A DNA stretch of 64,000 nucleotides from Dryomyza anilis. Lineage: Eukaryota > Arthropoda > Insecta > Diptera > Dryomyzidae. Positions 11,204 through 22,508 of this stretch are shown in pieces (position 1 is the first letter of the stretch; every line of letters starts with the position of its first letter). Both the position numbers and the translations under genes were made by a program. Under the pieces are notes generated by a model that saw nothing but the letters and a program-made list of their open reading frames with translations, did no database searches and was not told the origin of the DNA. The DNA lies in assembly GCA_951804985.1 (NCBI GenBank), contig OX638135.1:8970858-9034857 (forward strand). Direction: 5' to 3'.

Positions 11204-12259
11204 CTAATTCCTCGGGGGGCTTTGGAATCCAAGCACCTTTTCGGCAGCCGTACGCATAGAGCAGGAGATATGGTTCCACTGCGCGCTTATATCATCGAGA
11301 GGAGGAGTGCTTTGTCTAAGCGGGTGTGAGAGTCGAGTGGAAAAGGCTTGCGTTGTCTGTTGTGATTGCAGCTTTCCGACGTGTAGCTTTCTCTGCGTTT
11401 GGTTCCGTACGTTCTTCGCAGCGCTTAAGCGTGTGCGAACCTTGGCTGCTACAAGGTAATGATCCGAGTCCATATTGGCACCTCGGATAGTGCGTACGTC
11501 CATCACGCTCGAAGCATGCCTTCCGTCAATCACAACGTGATCAATTTGGTTTCGAGTTTTTTGATCGGCCGACAACCATGTGGCCTTGTTGATAACGAAA
11601 TGTTCGAATCTAGTGCTACTAACTACCATGTTTCGTGCTCCGGCGAAGTCGATTAGCCTCGTTCCGTTATCGGAAGTGTAGGCATGGAGGCCAAATTTTC
11701 CGATTGTGGGACAATAGATGGCTTCTCTGCCCACCTTGGCGTTAAAATCGCCTAGCACGATTTTGATATCGTGGCGGGGGAAGCGCTCTTTTGTCTCGTC
11801 ATCTTTCTCGTTCGTCGGAGCGTGTGCACAAATTAGGCTGATATGGAAATATTTAGTATTGATGCGGATTGTTGCCAGCCTTTCGTCCACGGGCGTGAAC
11901 CTAAAGACAAGGTGGCGGAGTCTCTTGCCGACCACAAATCCACATCCAAATTCGTGTCTCTCCGCATGGCAGCTGTAGTAGATATCACAGGACGCTTGTT
12001 TCGAACAGCCCTGTCCCGTCCATCGCATCTCCTGAATAGCGGTGATGTCAGCCTTATATTTTTCGAGGACATCTGCCAGCTGGATTGAGGCACCTTCCCT
12101 ATAAAGGGTCCGGACATTCCAGGTGCATATCCGTAAATCATTGTCCTTAAAACGTTTGCGTGGGTCGTCATCGTTGTAATCGGTCGTTATCCGAGGCTTC
12201 TTTTTTGTTTTCATTGGGCGCATAGGTTTTTTCCGTGGTAGGACCCAAACCCAACGCAC
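11204..12259 (-). pseudogene. RTE LINE endonuclease domain
   Basis: The 351-residue frame contains the APE-type endonuclease signatures in order: CTWNVRTL near residue 45, AIQEMRWTGQG (catalytic Glu), VLGDFNAKVG (catalytic Asp/Asn) and MDSDHYLVAAKVR (the S-D-H motif). All visible catalytic residues are retained. The enzyme would nick target DNA to prime reverse transcription. A stop at 11204 separates it from the reverse transcriptase, which in RTE elements lies in the same ORF, so this copy cannot make the whole protein. The first Met is probably inside the original N-terminus. Confidence 0.88.
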
Positions 12260-12498
12260 GAAACCTCACTCTGAGCGAGAAGCTCGCCACTCACTTCAGC
12301 TGACTTCTACACCGGGTGGTGTAGAGCGTCGTTTCCAGGGACTTCTACCGAAGTGGAGGTGTCACCATTTGACAATTCTGGTCACTAGTGAGTTGACTTG
12401 AGACGACACCGACAAGGATTGCGCTAGCTTCGCCATGTTGAAGCACTCAGAAACGTTGCCTTGTGATAATCGCCCCCATAGTCCCCATATGGAGGAAC

Positions 12499-13158
12499 AC
12501 CTCTATAAATTCCAGTAGTGTATTTAGAAATAAATTAACTAATTTTGAAAAAAAATTGAGTCTAATGAAAATTGGCGTCTTCTCCGAAATTCGAGTTCGA
12601 AAACTTTATAATAATTTAATAATTATAAACTGATTTAGAAAAAAATACTGACGTTAAATTTTGTAGACAATTACAATTTTAAGACTTTATTGGCTTTCGA
12701 AATTAGATCAAAAAGAAAAAGTGTTTTTTTAAAACATAACAATTTTTAAAAATTTCGAAAAAAAGTCTATTTATATGTTTTTTATACATGTACAAAGCTA
12801 TTGAGCAAGTTTTATATTCAAATTAAAGAGGAAACATTATTTAATTTCTACGCATCATAAATATTGAACAAAGAAACTTTTTAAAGAAGGAGTATCGGTG
12901 CATGGTACCAGTTATAAAAAAAATTGAGTATACGACTCAATTTCGCAAGAAATTCTCTTTAAGAATCTCTAATTTCCAGATATCTATTTTTATTAATGTA
13001 GACGTGAGATTTCAAAACCTTCATGCGCACGTTTTTGCTAATTTTTTCCCATACGTACTCAAACGAAACGTTGAGACGTTGCTGCCAGCATTTAAATCAT
13101 ACGACAAAGTATGATTTATTATTTGTATATAAAAAAATAGTGGTAAAACAAAATTAAT
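12499..13158. other. No gene; diverged repeat shared with 21950-22200
   Basis: From 13030 to 13270 short phrases match 21950-22200 in order: CAAACGAAACGTTGAG, AAATCATACG, then ATTTTAGAC..GGGGACT. It is an old dispersed repeat. The rest is A+T-rich with no supportable ORF. Confidence 0.4.
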
Positions 13159-13190
13159 ATACCCTTTCACTCTTAGTGTACGGTATAAAA
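13159..13190 (-). mobile_element. DINE family A terminal fragment
   Basis: ATATACCCTTTCACTCTTAG and the bases after it match the start of the family A DINE in inverse orientation. No further element sequence follows, so it is a short truncated end. Confidence 0.65.
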
Positions 13191-13659
13191 ATTGAAATAA
13201 ATATTCAATTAAATATTCAAAGACTGAAACGGACGAATACGTTATACGAATTTTAGACAAAGGGGACTAGATACGAATCATAATCACACAATAATACAAA
13301 CATACTTGAGGGTGATAAAGATGTTTTTTTTTTTACATTTTTTGTAAAAAATACATTAACGTTAATATAGTTGCTTCGTAGGATAAAAAACGACAATTTC
13401 AACACTGGCGTAATACTTTCGGCACCCGACGACCTGGCAACACTGCTTAGCCATGAAGAAAATAAGAAACTTTAAACTCAAAGAAACTGTAATTTAAAAC
13501 AGCAATAGTGGCGCCATTCATTTTCAAAATATATTTATATATTGTATATTTATCTACTCCTATTTTCATTTCATATAATATAAAAAAGAAATGTTTTGAT
13601 TCAATAAGAATACAAAAATTAAACATTTATATATTTTAAAAATATTTAATTTATTATTG

Positions 13660-14760
13660 TAATATTGAAAAGTTACCAAAATGATTAAAAAGTTACCAAG
13701 CTGACAAAAAGTTACCAATTTTGGTTGTAAGTTACCAAGAGTGGCAACCGTGGTTGTAACGCCCGTCACAAAAAATAGTAAAAGTTATTTTGCGAATTAT
13801 TTTGCAAACCTACAATTGGGAAACTTTGTAAAGGTAAAGATTTTCGTGGAATCTATTCATTTATTATACTCTTTGGTCTAAGAGATATTTCAGGTAGTTG
13901 CTATTCAAAATATTGTAACGCCCGTCACAAATAACAAAGTTCGCAAAACAAAAAAACTGGAAAATTATATATTTGATAATATATGCATCGATAATCAATA
14001 ATAATTTTATTATACCATAGAAAAAGAGGTAAATATTCCAAAATTTTCAACAAGAAAAGATTAAAAAAAGGGAAATTCCAAACCTTACAAAAAAAAATTC
14101 ATAAAAAATCATAAAAAAATCATTATTTTCGAAATGCGAAAACTGTTTATGTAAGCTGCGAAGGAAACGGATTACAAATGATGCAGACAGTGTAGTTATT
14201 TAAAAGAATGCTAATATAATACATATTTTTTTCAAAACGAAATGTTTAGTTTTAAACTTAAATTATATGTGAACAGTGTGCCTTAAAATAACGGTTTACC
14301 ATTCCTACCACAAAAATTTGCTATTTTTCATCAAAAAATTTCAACTCAAAATTTGAATTTTCATGTATATTTGTATAGAATACGTACAGGTAACGTCCGT
14401 CTCAAAATGTATAACACCCGTCACAAGTTTTGATACTTTATAAGTCAGTGATCAAAGTAACCATTTCAGAATTTTATTATAGAGGAAAGAACTCCTATTA
14501 ATAATGAAGTAATTGAGATATACTTATACTCCGATTAGTTTAGCTAAAATTTAATACTTTGTGGAGTAAACTCTGTTTTTCACAGCATTTAACTTCAAAT
14601 TTGTAGAAATATATAGGACCTATTGCGAACGTTTTTTTAATACATGCATAAAGGACCATAAGAACTATCCCCTGCATCTTAAAAATATATCTATCCTTTT
14701 TTATTTATCAAATGAGAAAGTTTTTAATCGTACGAATGTAACGCCCGTCACAATGGAATG
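13660..14760. repeat. Interspersed 18-bp motif TTGTAACGCCCGTCACAA plus AAGTTACCAA repeats
   Basis: The motif or a close variant occurs in the same orientation at 13754, 13913, 14389 (variant), 14409 (variant) and 14737. Just upstream, AAGTTACCAA occurs four times between 13669 and 13737. Spacers are A+T-rich and non-coding. The motif is G+C-rich against its surroundings and is well conserved, so it may be a subterminal binding site of a transposable element. The family is not recognised. Confidence 0.6.
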
Positions 14761-14866
14761 CCCCATATACAAATGATTCTAATTTAATAAATGATAAATA
14801 TAATAAACTGATTTGCAAAACCAATTTATATTTTTGTAAAAAAAATAAAAATAAATAAAAAAAAGT

Positions 14867-14937
14867 TTGGTTCTGGCTGGGACTCGAACCCGAGTACATT
14901 TGGTTTCAGTCCGACACCTTACTCATCATGCTATTTA
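14867..14937 (-). other. tRNA-like sequence (pol III box-like), not a convincing tRNA gene
   Basis: Read on the minus strand it has an A-box-like TGATGAGTAAGG, a potential GAA anticodon in CTGAAAC, a good B box GGTTCGAGTCC and a downstream T-run. The acceptor-stem halves do not pair, so it is more likely a tRNA pseudogene or a SINE head than a working tRNA-Phe. Confidence 0.4.
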
Positions 14938-14939
14938 AA

Positions 14940-15399
14940 ATAATTTTGTTTCGTTGGAAATTTTTGAATATAATATATATAAAGTTGCAATGTCGCTCTT
15001 AAAGTATTGAATGCGACTGTTATAGCACTAGATCTATTGCAGCAATTTGCTGTATAATTACTCCAAATTAGCTTCATAAAGGGTCTTCAAGGGGGACTTA
15101 GTAGCTTTTATTGTTCAAGTTCATTAAGCGACTGGTGTGAAATATCTGGTGTGAAATGTGAACTGTTGACATACACCATCTGGAAAATGTACATTCTATG
15201 GGGGTGCCACGCCCAGTGGTCCAACACCGCCTAAATATCGCGAGACCGTTTAGAATGGTTAAATATAACGCTGACCATTAAATTGCTATTCTTATTGCTG
15301 ATATATGTTTTTATTTTTAGGTTAAATGTGAGGTGACACGCCAAGTCCACCAATCTCACCGAGATCTCATCGGAACATACAGACATACATACAAGGGTT
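14940..15399. other. No gene recognised
   Basis: Contains a short phrase (ATGGGGGTGCCACGCCC near 15198) shared with the repeat tail at 17750. Otherwise non-coding. Confidence 0.35.
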
Positions 15400-15419
15400 T
15401 GGAAACTAAAAATATAGGA

Positions 15420-15605
15420 GACAAATATGTAGAAAATAAAATTGCCGAAACCTAAAAATGTCGAAAGCAAAAATGTTGAAAACAAAAATGTCGAAAACGA
15501 AAATTTTAAAAACTAAAATGTTGAAAAAAAATGTCGAAAACTAAAAATGTGGAAATTTAAAATGGCGAAATCATTTTTAACCAAAAAAATAATAGAAAAT
15601 GTCGA
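15420..15605. repeat. Degenerate AAAATGTCGAAAAC-type minisatellite
   Basis: Roughly ten imperfect 15-17 bp units. A similar sequence in inverse orientation lies at 18745-18930, and both lie next to CATA-type repeats (15379-15396 and 18936-19014), so the two tracts may be the ends of one larger element. Confidence 0.55.
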
Positions 15606-15633
15606 AATGAATGCATAGAGTTTCTTTAGTTTA

Positions 15634-17660
15634 GTGTGGTGAGTTTAAGTGTGGTGAGTTTTAGTGTGTGGTGAGTTTTAGAGTGGTGAATTTAAGTGTG
15701 GTGAGTTTAAGTGAAGTGCATTTTATTGTGGTGAGCTTGAGTGTGGTGAATTTTAGTGTGGGTAGTTTAAGTGTGGTGAATTTTAGTGTGCTGAGTTTTA
15801 GTGTGCTGAGTTTTAGAGTGGTGAATTTTAGTGCAATGTTTTAGTGTGATGAGTTTTAGTGTGGTTGGTTTTGTTTTTATGTTTTTGCTTTTGTATTTTT
15901 CTTTTTTGTTTTGGTTTTTTGTTTTTGCTTTTGTTTTTGTGGTTTTGCTTTTGTTTTTGTGGTTTTGCTTTTGGTTTTTGTGTTTTTTGCATTTATGTTT
16001 TGCTTTTGTTTTTCTTTTCTTTTTATGTTTTTTTTTCTTTTATTTTTGAGTTTTTGTTTAAAACTATAAAAACTACTAGCTGTACCCGCGCACGACTCGT
16101 ACAAAGATTTTGTGAATGCAAGGATATGGAGCAATTTTATTAATATAAAAAAAAAAATAATTTATATTAGGGACCCGTGCTTCGCTGCGGAGGTTTTATT
16201 TTGGTTTTATAAATGTAGTAACCAAAACAAAACTAATTCTCCGCTAAAACAACTTTTCTCATAGACAATTCTTTCTCTGACTGGGCTTCCCCGTAGAATT
16301 CTTCCCAGTAGAATTCCCGAAGAATTCTTCCCCGTAGAGTTTTTCTCAGTAGAGTTTTAGTGTGGTGAATTTCGGAGTGGTGAGTTAGTGTGGTGAATTT
16401 TGGTGTGACGAGCTTCAGTGTGGTGAGTTTTAGTGTGGTGAGTTTTAATGTGGTGAATTTTAGTGTGGTTAGTTTAAGTGAAGTGAATTTTATTGTGGTG
16501 AGTTTGAGTGTGGTTGATTTTGTTTTTGTTTAAAACTATAAAAACTACTAGCTGTACCCGCGCACGACTCGTGCAAAGATTTTGTGAATGCAAGGATATG
16601 GAGTAATTTTATTAATATAAAAAAAAAATATATTATTTATATCAGGGACCCGTGCTTCGCTGTGTAGGTTTTATTTTGGTTTTATAAATGTAGTAACCAA
16701 AACAAAACTAATTCTCCGCTAAAACAACTTTTCTCATAGACAATTCTTTCTCTGACTGGGCTTCCCCGTAGAATTCTTCCCAGTAGAATTCCCGAAGAAT
16801 TCTTCCCCGTAGAGTTTTTCTCAGTAGAGTTTTAGTGTGGTGAATTTCGGAGTGGTGAGTTATAGTGTGGTGAATTTTGGTGTGATGAGCTTTAGTGTGG
16901 TGAGTTTTAGTGTGGTGTGTTTTAATGTGGTGAATTTTAGTGTGGTTAGTTTAAGTGAAGTGAATTTTATTGTGGTGAGTTTGAGTGTGGTTGATTTTGT
17001 TTTTGTGCTTTTGCTTTATATTTTGCTTTTGTGTTTTGCTTTTGTGTTTTTGTTTTTGTGGTTTTGCTTTTGTGGTTTTACTTTTGTTTTTGTGTTTTTC
17101 GCATTTATGTTTTGCTTTTGTTTTTATGCTTTTTTTTGTGTTTTTGCTTTTATTTTTGGGTTTTGTTGTTGTGTTTTTTGTTGTTGCGTTTTTTTGTTGT
17201 ATTTTTGTTTTTGTGTGTTCTGTTTTTGTTCTTTGTATTTGCTTTTAAATTTGTAAATTTTATTGTGCTGAGTTTGAGTGTGGTGAATTTTATGTGTGGG
17301 TAGTTTAAGTGTGGTGAGTTTTAGTGTGGTGAATTTTAGTGTGGTGAGTTTTAGTGTTGTGAATTTTAGTGTGATGAGTTTTAGTGTGGTTGATTTTGTT
17401 TTTGTGCTTTTGCTTTGTATTTTGCTATTGTGTTTTGCTTTTGTGTTTTTGCTTTTGTTTTTGTGGTTTTGCTTTTGTGGTTTTGCTTTTGTTTTTGTGT
17501 TTTTTGCATTTATGTTTTGCTTTTGTTTTTATGCTTTTTTTGTGTTTTTGCTTTTATTTTTGGGTTTTTGTTGTTCTGTTTTTTGTTGTTCCGTTTTTTT
17601 GTTGTATTTTTGTTTTTGTGTATTCTGCTTTTGTTCTTTGTATTTGCTATTAAATTTGTT
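15634..17660 (+). repeat. Low-complexity complex: GTGTGGTGAATTTTAG minisatellite plus T/G-rich tracts
   Basis: Imperfect 15-21 bp units of the type GTGTGGTGAGTTTTA occur at 15634-15870, 16352-16515, 16830-16995 and 17250-17395. Most are followed by TTTTGCTTTTG tracts (15870-16060, 16995-17245, 17395-17660). The strand asymmetry (T and G on the plus strand) is strong. The long open frames here, with Val/Ser repeats then Phe/Cys/Leu runs, are by-products of composition and are not annotated as genes. Confidence 0.8.
16050..16993 (+). repeat. 472-bp tandem duplication
   Basis: Units 16050-16521 and 16522-16993 are almost identical, including the block ACTAGCTGTACCCGCGCACG, the phrase GGGACCCGTGCTTCGCTG and the minisatellite behind it. 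Few substitutions separate them, so the duplication is recent relative to most repeats here. Confidence 0.85.
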
Positions 17661-17699
17661 TTCCTTCATTTCTTTTATTTATCTGTTGTTATTGAGTTA

Positions 17700-17935
17700 T
17701 TGCTTAGCTGGTGTAAGTCCCAAGTTACAACGCGTTGAAAGTTTAGGTTGTATGGGAGGTGCCACGCCCCGTAGTCCAAATCCGCCCATATATATCCTAT
17801 GTCACCCTCCGGACTCCATAGTATCCTGGTACAAAATTTTAGTCAAATCTGTTCAGCGGTTTAGACGTGATACTGGAACAGACAGACGGACAGACAGACA
17901 GACGGACCAAGTGATTTATATATTAGATTAAAACT
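17700..17935 (+). mobile_element. DINE/Helitron-like tail fragment with GACA units
   Basis: Contains GTATGGGAGGTGCCACGCC, then TCTGTTCAGCGGTTTAGACG, a short run of GACAGACA/GACGGACA units and an A+T-rich end. The architecture resembles the 3' part of DINE-like repeats but the sequence differs from families A and B. Confidence 0.45.
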
Positions 17936-17984
17936 CTAAAAACTATTATAAAAATATTATTTTAATTTGAAGACATAATTTTTA

Positions 17985-18755
17985 AATATAATTCCATCAA
18001 AATACCATTTTGAAATTTGGCACGAACATTTATAATAAATCATCAAAAATTTTGAATTAAGTACTTTAAATCTGAAGTGCATGGATAATGATTATTACAC
18101 ACCTTAACGGAATTACCAGCATTAATAGATGATGCATATGAACCACCATACAAAAAGTGATCTTTCTAACTTTGAACAACAGTATCTCTGGAAATAATGC
18201 ACTAAGATAAAAGTGACGTAATAAAATTAAATAAAATTTATTTAAATTTGATTTAAATACTTTTGTAATAAAAAACGTTATACTCCATAAAAAATATTAC
18301 GTGCGTATTTAATTACAAAAGAAATAAAAAAGTATTTAATTTTATTAAAAATTTCGAAAAAAGTAAAATAAAATAATAATTTTATCTGTTCCTAATCTTC
18401 TATATATGAAATAAATAGTTTTTAAAATACCAATTTACGTATTTATGATGTTGTGATTAAACTAAAATATTATAACCTTAATAAAAAGTGATAAAAAGTA
18501 TTTGCTTCAAATTTTAATAAATTTAAATAAAAAGTATTTACTTCAAATTTTATTACGTACGTAATAAATTTGAATAAAAAGTATTTACATCAAGTTTAAA
18601 TAAAAAGTATTTAATTTTAATAAAAGACTACGGGTGAAAAACGTGTCGAAAAGTATTGAAATTTATTACTTTTTTTATTTAATTTTATTACTTTTTCCAA
18701 ACCTTAATTCCATTGATATCTCTATCGATTTGATGTGGAATGTCTCAAAAAAAAA
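17985..18755. mobile_element. Diverged member of the 38299-39268 TIR family
   Basis: It shares AATTTGGCACGAACATTTAT, GTATCTCTGGAA and the end-like phrase CGATTTGATGTGGAATG (near 18728) with the better preserved element at 38.3 kb. There is no ORF, and the terminal repeats are not clean. Confidence 0.45.
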
Positions 18756-18935
18756 TTTGAAATTTGTATTTCAACATTTTGATATTTCGACATTTTAATA
18801 TTCGACATTTTTTGCTCCTATAATAAAAATGAGGGCATATTTATTTTCAAAGTTTTTGTTTCGGCCAAAAATTGTTTCGGCATTTTAAGGCTTTTAATAT
18901 TTTGTTTTTTTTTTCGACATTTCGTACGTATTCCA

Positions 18936-19014
18936 CATACATACATACATACATACATACATACATACATACATACATACATACATACATACATACATAC
19001 ATACATACATACAT
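18936..19014. repeat. (CATA)n microsatellite
   Basis: About 20 uninterrupted tetranucleotide units. The open frames of Tyr/Val/Cys/Met or Thr/Tyr/Ile/His repeats are artefacts. Confidence 0.95.
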
Positions 19015-19169
19015 AAATACTTACATTCACAAATATATAGTAGATTTTTTTCTGGGTGTATGTGTATAAAATTTAATTATGACTTTTTGTTTAAGTTCAA
19101 GGTAATATTTTTAAAAAATTCGTTATGCTTATTAACTTTTATTATTTGAATCAGGATATTTCGTGGACT

Positions 19170-19330
19170 GCAACTTTTGTTTACCATATGGGTGATTCCA
19201 CGCCAGATCAACTTGAGGTTTGGCAGCACCATCTCAGAAATTTATGAAATTGCAGTTTCCTAACTGCAGTGGTTTCAGAGATATGAGTCCTTGAAATATG
19301 AAAAACATACAAAAAATGCACAAAGTTACG
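19170..19330. mobile_element. Fragment ending in ATATGGGTGATTCCACGCC
   Basis: The phrase resembles the terminus of the 38.3-kb TIR family (ATATGGGCCATTCCACACC) with a CAGAGATATGAG-type internal motif. No opposite end is visible nearby. Confidence 0.4.
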
Positions 19331-19396
19331 CTAGCTTAACTTACTGTAAATTAGGAAATAGTTAACTTACCGAAAACATTTAAACGGCTATGTAAA

Positions 19397-21535
19397 GGTG
19401 GAAATCAGGGCTAGGAACCGAAAGTCTATTCTCTGCGGTTCCAGTTGTGGTACCGGTGGTACCGGTTCTTAAATTATATTTCGGCTTCAGTGCCGGTTCC
19501 GGTGCTCTAAAAAATGAAATAACGATCCCAGTTCCGATACCCAGTAAAAGTTCCGGTTCCACAAACAAGCCAAAAATCGCAATAAAAATATAAATTTATA
19601 TACATATATATGTTTAGAAAAATTAATTGCCGTGCATTAGTCTCGCAAAATTATGAGAACGGATCGACTGAATTGGATGATTCTTTTTTGTTTTATTCGT
19701 CTCAATACTGGGAATTCGGAAAACTACCAACGAAAACCGGGAAATCGGAAAAATTGAAATTTGTGTTTTATATTAGGTGCACCACCAATGGGAATTGTAT
19801 TTCTATAAGGAGGATTCGTTTATATACACACAGAAAACTGATTTGTTGCGGCAACCAACTAAATTGCCCTACAGAATTATTCAGTTGCGGAGATTGTGCT
19901 AATCTTCTAGTCAGCAAGCATGAGGTTGTGCCAACCTCCTATTCAGCAAGCATGAGGTTTTTTAAACCACCATGCCGAAACCTCCAATTGAAATTTTATT
20001 TTAAGACATTTTTTTATATATAAAACTTATTTATGTAAAGTTTCTATATGTATTTTTGATGCGTAAATATGTCACGCATATAATTTCAAAAAATATATAT
20101 TAATTCCTGTTCCCTGAAAAATAAAACAGTATGAAGACACATTTAATATTTTATTTCATCATAATTAAGCAAAATAAGAAATACTACCTTTAATGCCACA
20201 TATGGTCACATATTCTTATATTTTTATTATATTTCACTAGCTAAACAGCAATTTGTATTGAATTCATTCATTATTTTATTAATATTCATATATTTATTTC
20301 GCATTTTCACTTAATTATTCCTATTTTTGCACTTGTGAAAATTTTTGACGTTTATTTATTTCTGCATGTATCCATAATTTATTTCTGCATGTATCCATAA
20401 CATAACTTTTTAAAATACTATTACTCCTGACCTCCTAAGAGATTTTATTAATGTGACGCGATATGTTTTCCCTTGAGACGTTTTTCACATGTCGAAGATG
20501 TAAGTAAGGACATTTTAGTTTCTAGAATTACAAACTATCTGGATATAAGAAACTGCATATTACTGCAAAAATTGTTATATTCCAAAACTCCATTATATCT
20601 TTCTCATACGCTACATCTTAGCGTTTCAAGTAGAAGCCTCAATTTTATTTTGACAAAATTTAACTATCACCAATCGCAAAGACTATTTTTCATTAACGCC
20701 ATTCGACTCTGGTATTCATTGTCACTTAATATTTAAAATATAAACAGAACATATAGATTTAGGTATTATATACTAATACATTTTTCAGAACAATAATCTA
20801 TTAACATCTTAAATCTTACATTTATAAGTAACCACACATCTAATTTCTCTTTAAATATGTTAAATTATAGGCACAATTTTTGCATTATTCTTATTTTTTA
20901 ATTTTTACTTTTTTATAAACTGACCTTTTGATAATCTTCGTAATTTTAATTTTGTTAAACTGTAAAATACTCACTTCTTATTGTACTAATATATAAATTA
21001 AATCAAACAAATATATACAAAAACTTCGCACCGGTGAAGCTGTGCACATGTCCAGATAGTATACAACGAAAAAAAAAACTATATTAAAAGGAAGAAAAAA
21101 GTCTTTAAAATAAATACATATGTATTTGATGTACGTTCATATACAAATGTATTCGTTTTTACTTCATTGATATAGTTACTTTGTATGCAATTAACTACAT
21201 AATTTTACTGCATTTATATACAATTTTTAATACATTTGTATTGAAAATAACTACATCTTGTCTTTTTTAATACGTCCAAAATATGTAGATACATTACTAC
21301 ATCTTCATATATTTTAACTACATTCCCTATTTATTTAACACCAATATGTATGGTGAAACAACACAATTTTAAGTTATTGGTTATATCTAAAATGTTTAAA
21401 ATAATATATATTAAATATTGAAATATTGTAAGACGGACGGAGAATCATGGACAGGCGACACTTTAGAAATTAGACACAACTTAGCGACCTTTAACGAAGG
21501 AATTTGGGTGACAGAATTTTTAGAATATTAGGAGA
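19397..21535 (+). repeat. Composite repeat block, copy 2 (homologous to 4027-6225)
   Basis: Same order of hAT-like end, LINE 3' end and A+T-rich repeat as in copy 1. This copy lacks the solo LTR and instead holds a private insertion at about 19845-20400 that contains a duplicated ATTTCTGCATGTATCCATAA (20359 and 20379). The insert has no ORF with a recognised domain. It supplies the empty site that validates the LTR insertion. Confidence 0.65.
20473..20736 (+). pseudogene. LINE reverse-transcriptase C-terminal fragment
   Basis: An 87-residue frame reads RRFSHVEDVSKDIL, NYLDIRNCILLQKLLYSKTP and, near its end, SQRLFFINAIRLWYSLSL, close to the WNSLP-type terminus of jockey/CR1 polymerases. It is better preserved than the copy at 4573 but is 5'-truncated and lacks all catalytic motifs. 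Confidence 0.55.
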
Positions 21536-21613
21536 CAGTTTCACACGGCAACCATTAAGCTCGAACGGGCGACAACTTATTATATTAACTCCCCTAATCA
21601 TTTATTTCCTGTA

Positions 21614-21920
21614 GCCGCGGTAGCTCAGTGGTTAGTGCGTTGGACTGCGAGCCGAAAGGTCCCCGGTTCAAGCCTGGACTGGGGCTAAAAACATCTTTTC
21701 ATAGAAACATTTTTCTATACCGCGCTACCTCTCGGCAGTAAATGGCAAACCTACGAGAGTAAAACATTGCCTATGAAAAGCTCTCACCCGCCGTTCGGAT
21801 TCGGCAATAAACTGTAGGTCCCCCAATTTGAGTACAAATATAACACGCACAGCTCAAAATGGTGAGAGAGCTCGGCCGAAGTTCTAAACAGGACTGTAGG
21901 GCCAAACTATTATTATTATA
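21614..21920 (+). mobile_element. tRNA-headed SINE with RTE-type tail, copy 1
   Basis: The first 72 nt (21614-21685) fold like a tRNA: acceptor GCCGCGG pairs with CTGGGGC at six of seven positions, an A box (TAGCTCAGTGG) and a B box (GGTTCAAGCC) are intact, and the anticodon loop CTGCGAG would read GCG (Arg-like). A unique body follows, then a 3' domain with TTCGGATTCGGCAATAAACT and GAGCTCGGCCGAAG, and a TATTATTATTA tail. The 3' domain resembles tails of RTE-type LINEs, which would supply the machinery. Other copies are at 48194 and 26709. Confidence 0.85.
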
Positions 21921-21934
21921 ACAGCGATATCGGC

Positions 21935-22508
21935 TACAATTCGTTTCAAAATCGGTTGAATAACGTGTGACTAAAATTTTTAATTCATGTATCAAACGAA
22001 ACGTTGAGTACGCTTGTTTTGTTTCATATAAATCATACGCGAAGGTAAAAAAATTAAATGTTTTTGATATACAAACATTTTTGATACACAAACAATAGTT
22101 GGCAAAACAAAAATATCGAACAAACGTTCGAATCAAAGAGCGAAACGAACGAAACATTTTAAATACGTTACACCAATTTTAGACGATGGGGACTGAAAAC
22201 GAGACGATAGTAAAAAGATACATGCTAAGGGATAAATAAACTTTTATAGAAAATAGAAGATAATTTGTGTTTGTATTCAAACGTCGCACGGTGAACAAAA
22301 AAACACTTTTTTTGAAAAAAATTATATAACTTCAAAATAAATCGGTAGATTTTGTTGATTTTTAATAATTTACTTAATAAAAAAATATCGAGGTATATTT
22401 ATGCTTTACAGAATGTCTTCTATTGGTTCACAAAAGTTATGTAAAAATATTTAAACTTCGAGAATGTTGTGGAAATTTTTGACATGTGGTATTTTAAAAT
22501 CTGGAGCC
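21935..22508. other. No gene; old repeat matching 13030-13270
   Basis: The first half carries the phrases shared with 13.0 kb. The rest is A+T-rich. Confidence 0.4.

Larger units (their letters stand above)
9281..12486 (-). mobile_element. Full-length but inactivated RTE-type LINE
   Basis: The element is bracketed by the 12-bp target duplication ATATGGAGGAAC (9269-9280 and 12487-12498). Read on the minus strand, its 3' end terminates in a short TAAG-repeat tail rather than poly(A), as RTE elements do. It carries an apurinic endonuclease, then a reverse transcriptase and a C-terminal region with RPNLRWKDQFEDN. At about 3.2 kb it has the usual RTE length, so it is not 5'-truncated, but stops and frameshifts break the ORF at about 11.2, 10.45, 10.18 and 9.58 kb. 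Confidence 0.88.

Noticed and set aside
10552..12088. Plus-strand open frames opposite the RTE LINE
   Set aside because: Shadows of the minus-strand endonuclease and reverse transcriptase.
14867..14937. tRNA-Phe gene
   Set aside because: B box is good but the acceptor stem does not pair and the anticodon stem is weak.
15831..17931. Long open frames of Phe/Cys/Val/Leu repeats, up to 211 residues, looking like multi-pass membrane proteins
   Set aside because: They lie wholly in T/G-rich low-complexity tracts and minisatellites, overlap one another in several frames, and change with the repeat units.
21614..21685. Functional tRNA-Arg gene
   Set aside because: The tRNA-like part is fused to a body and tail that recur at 48194, so it is a SINE head; stem pairing is imperfect.
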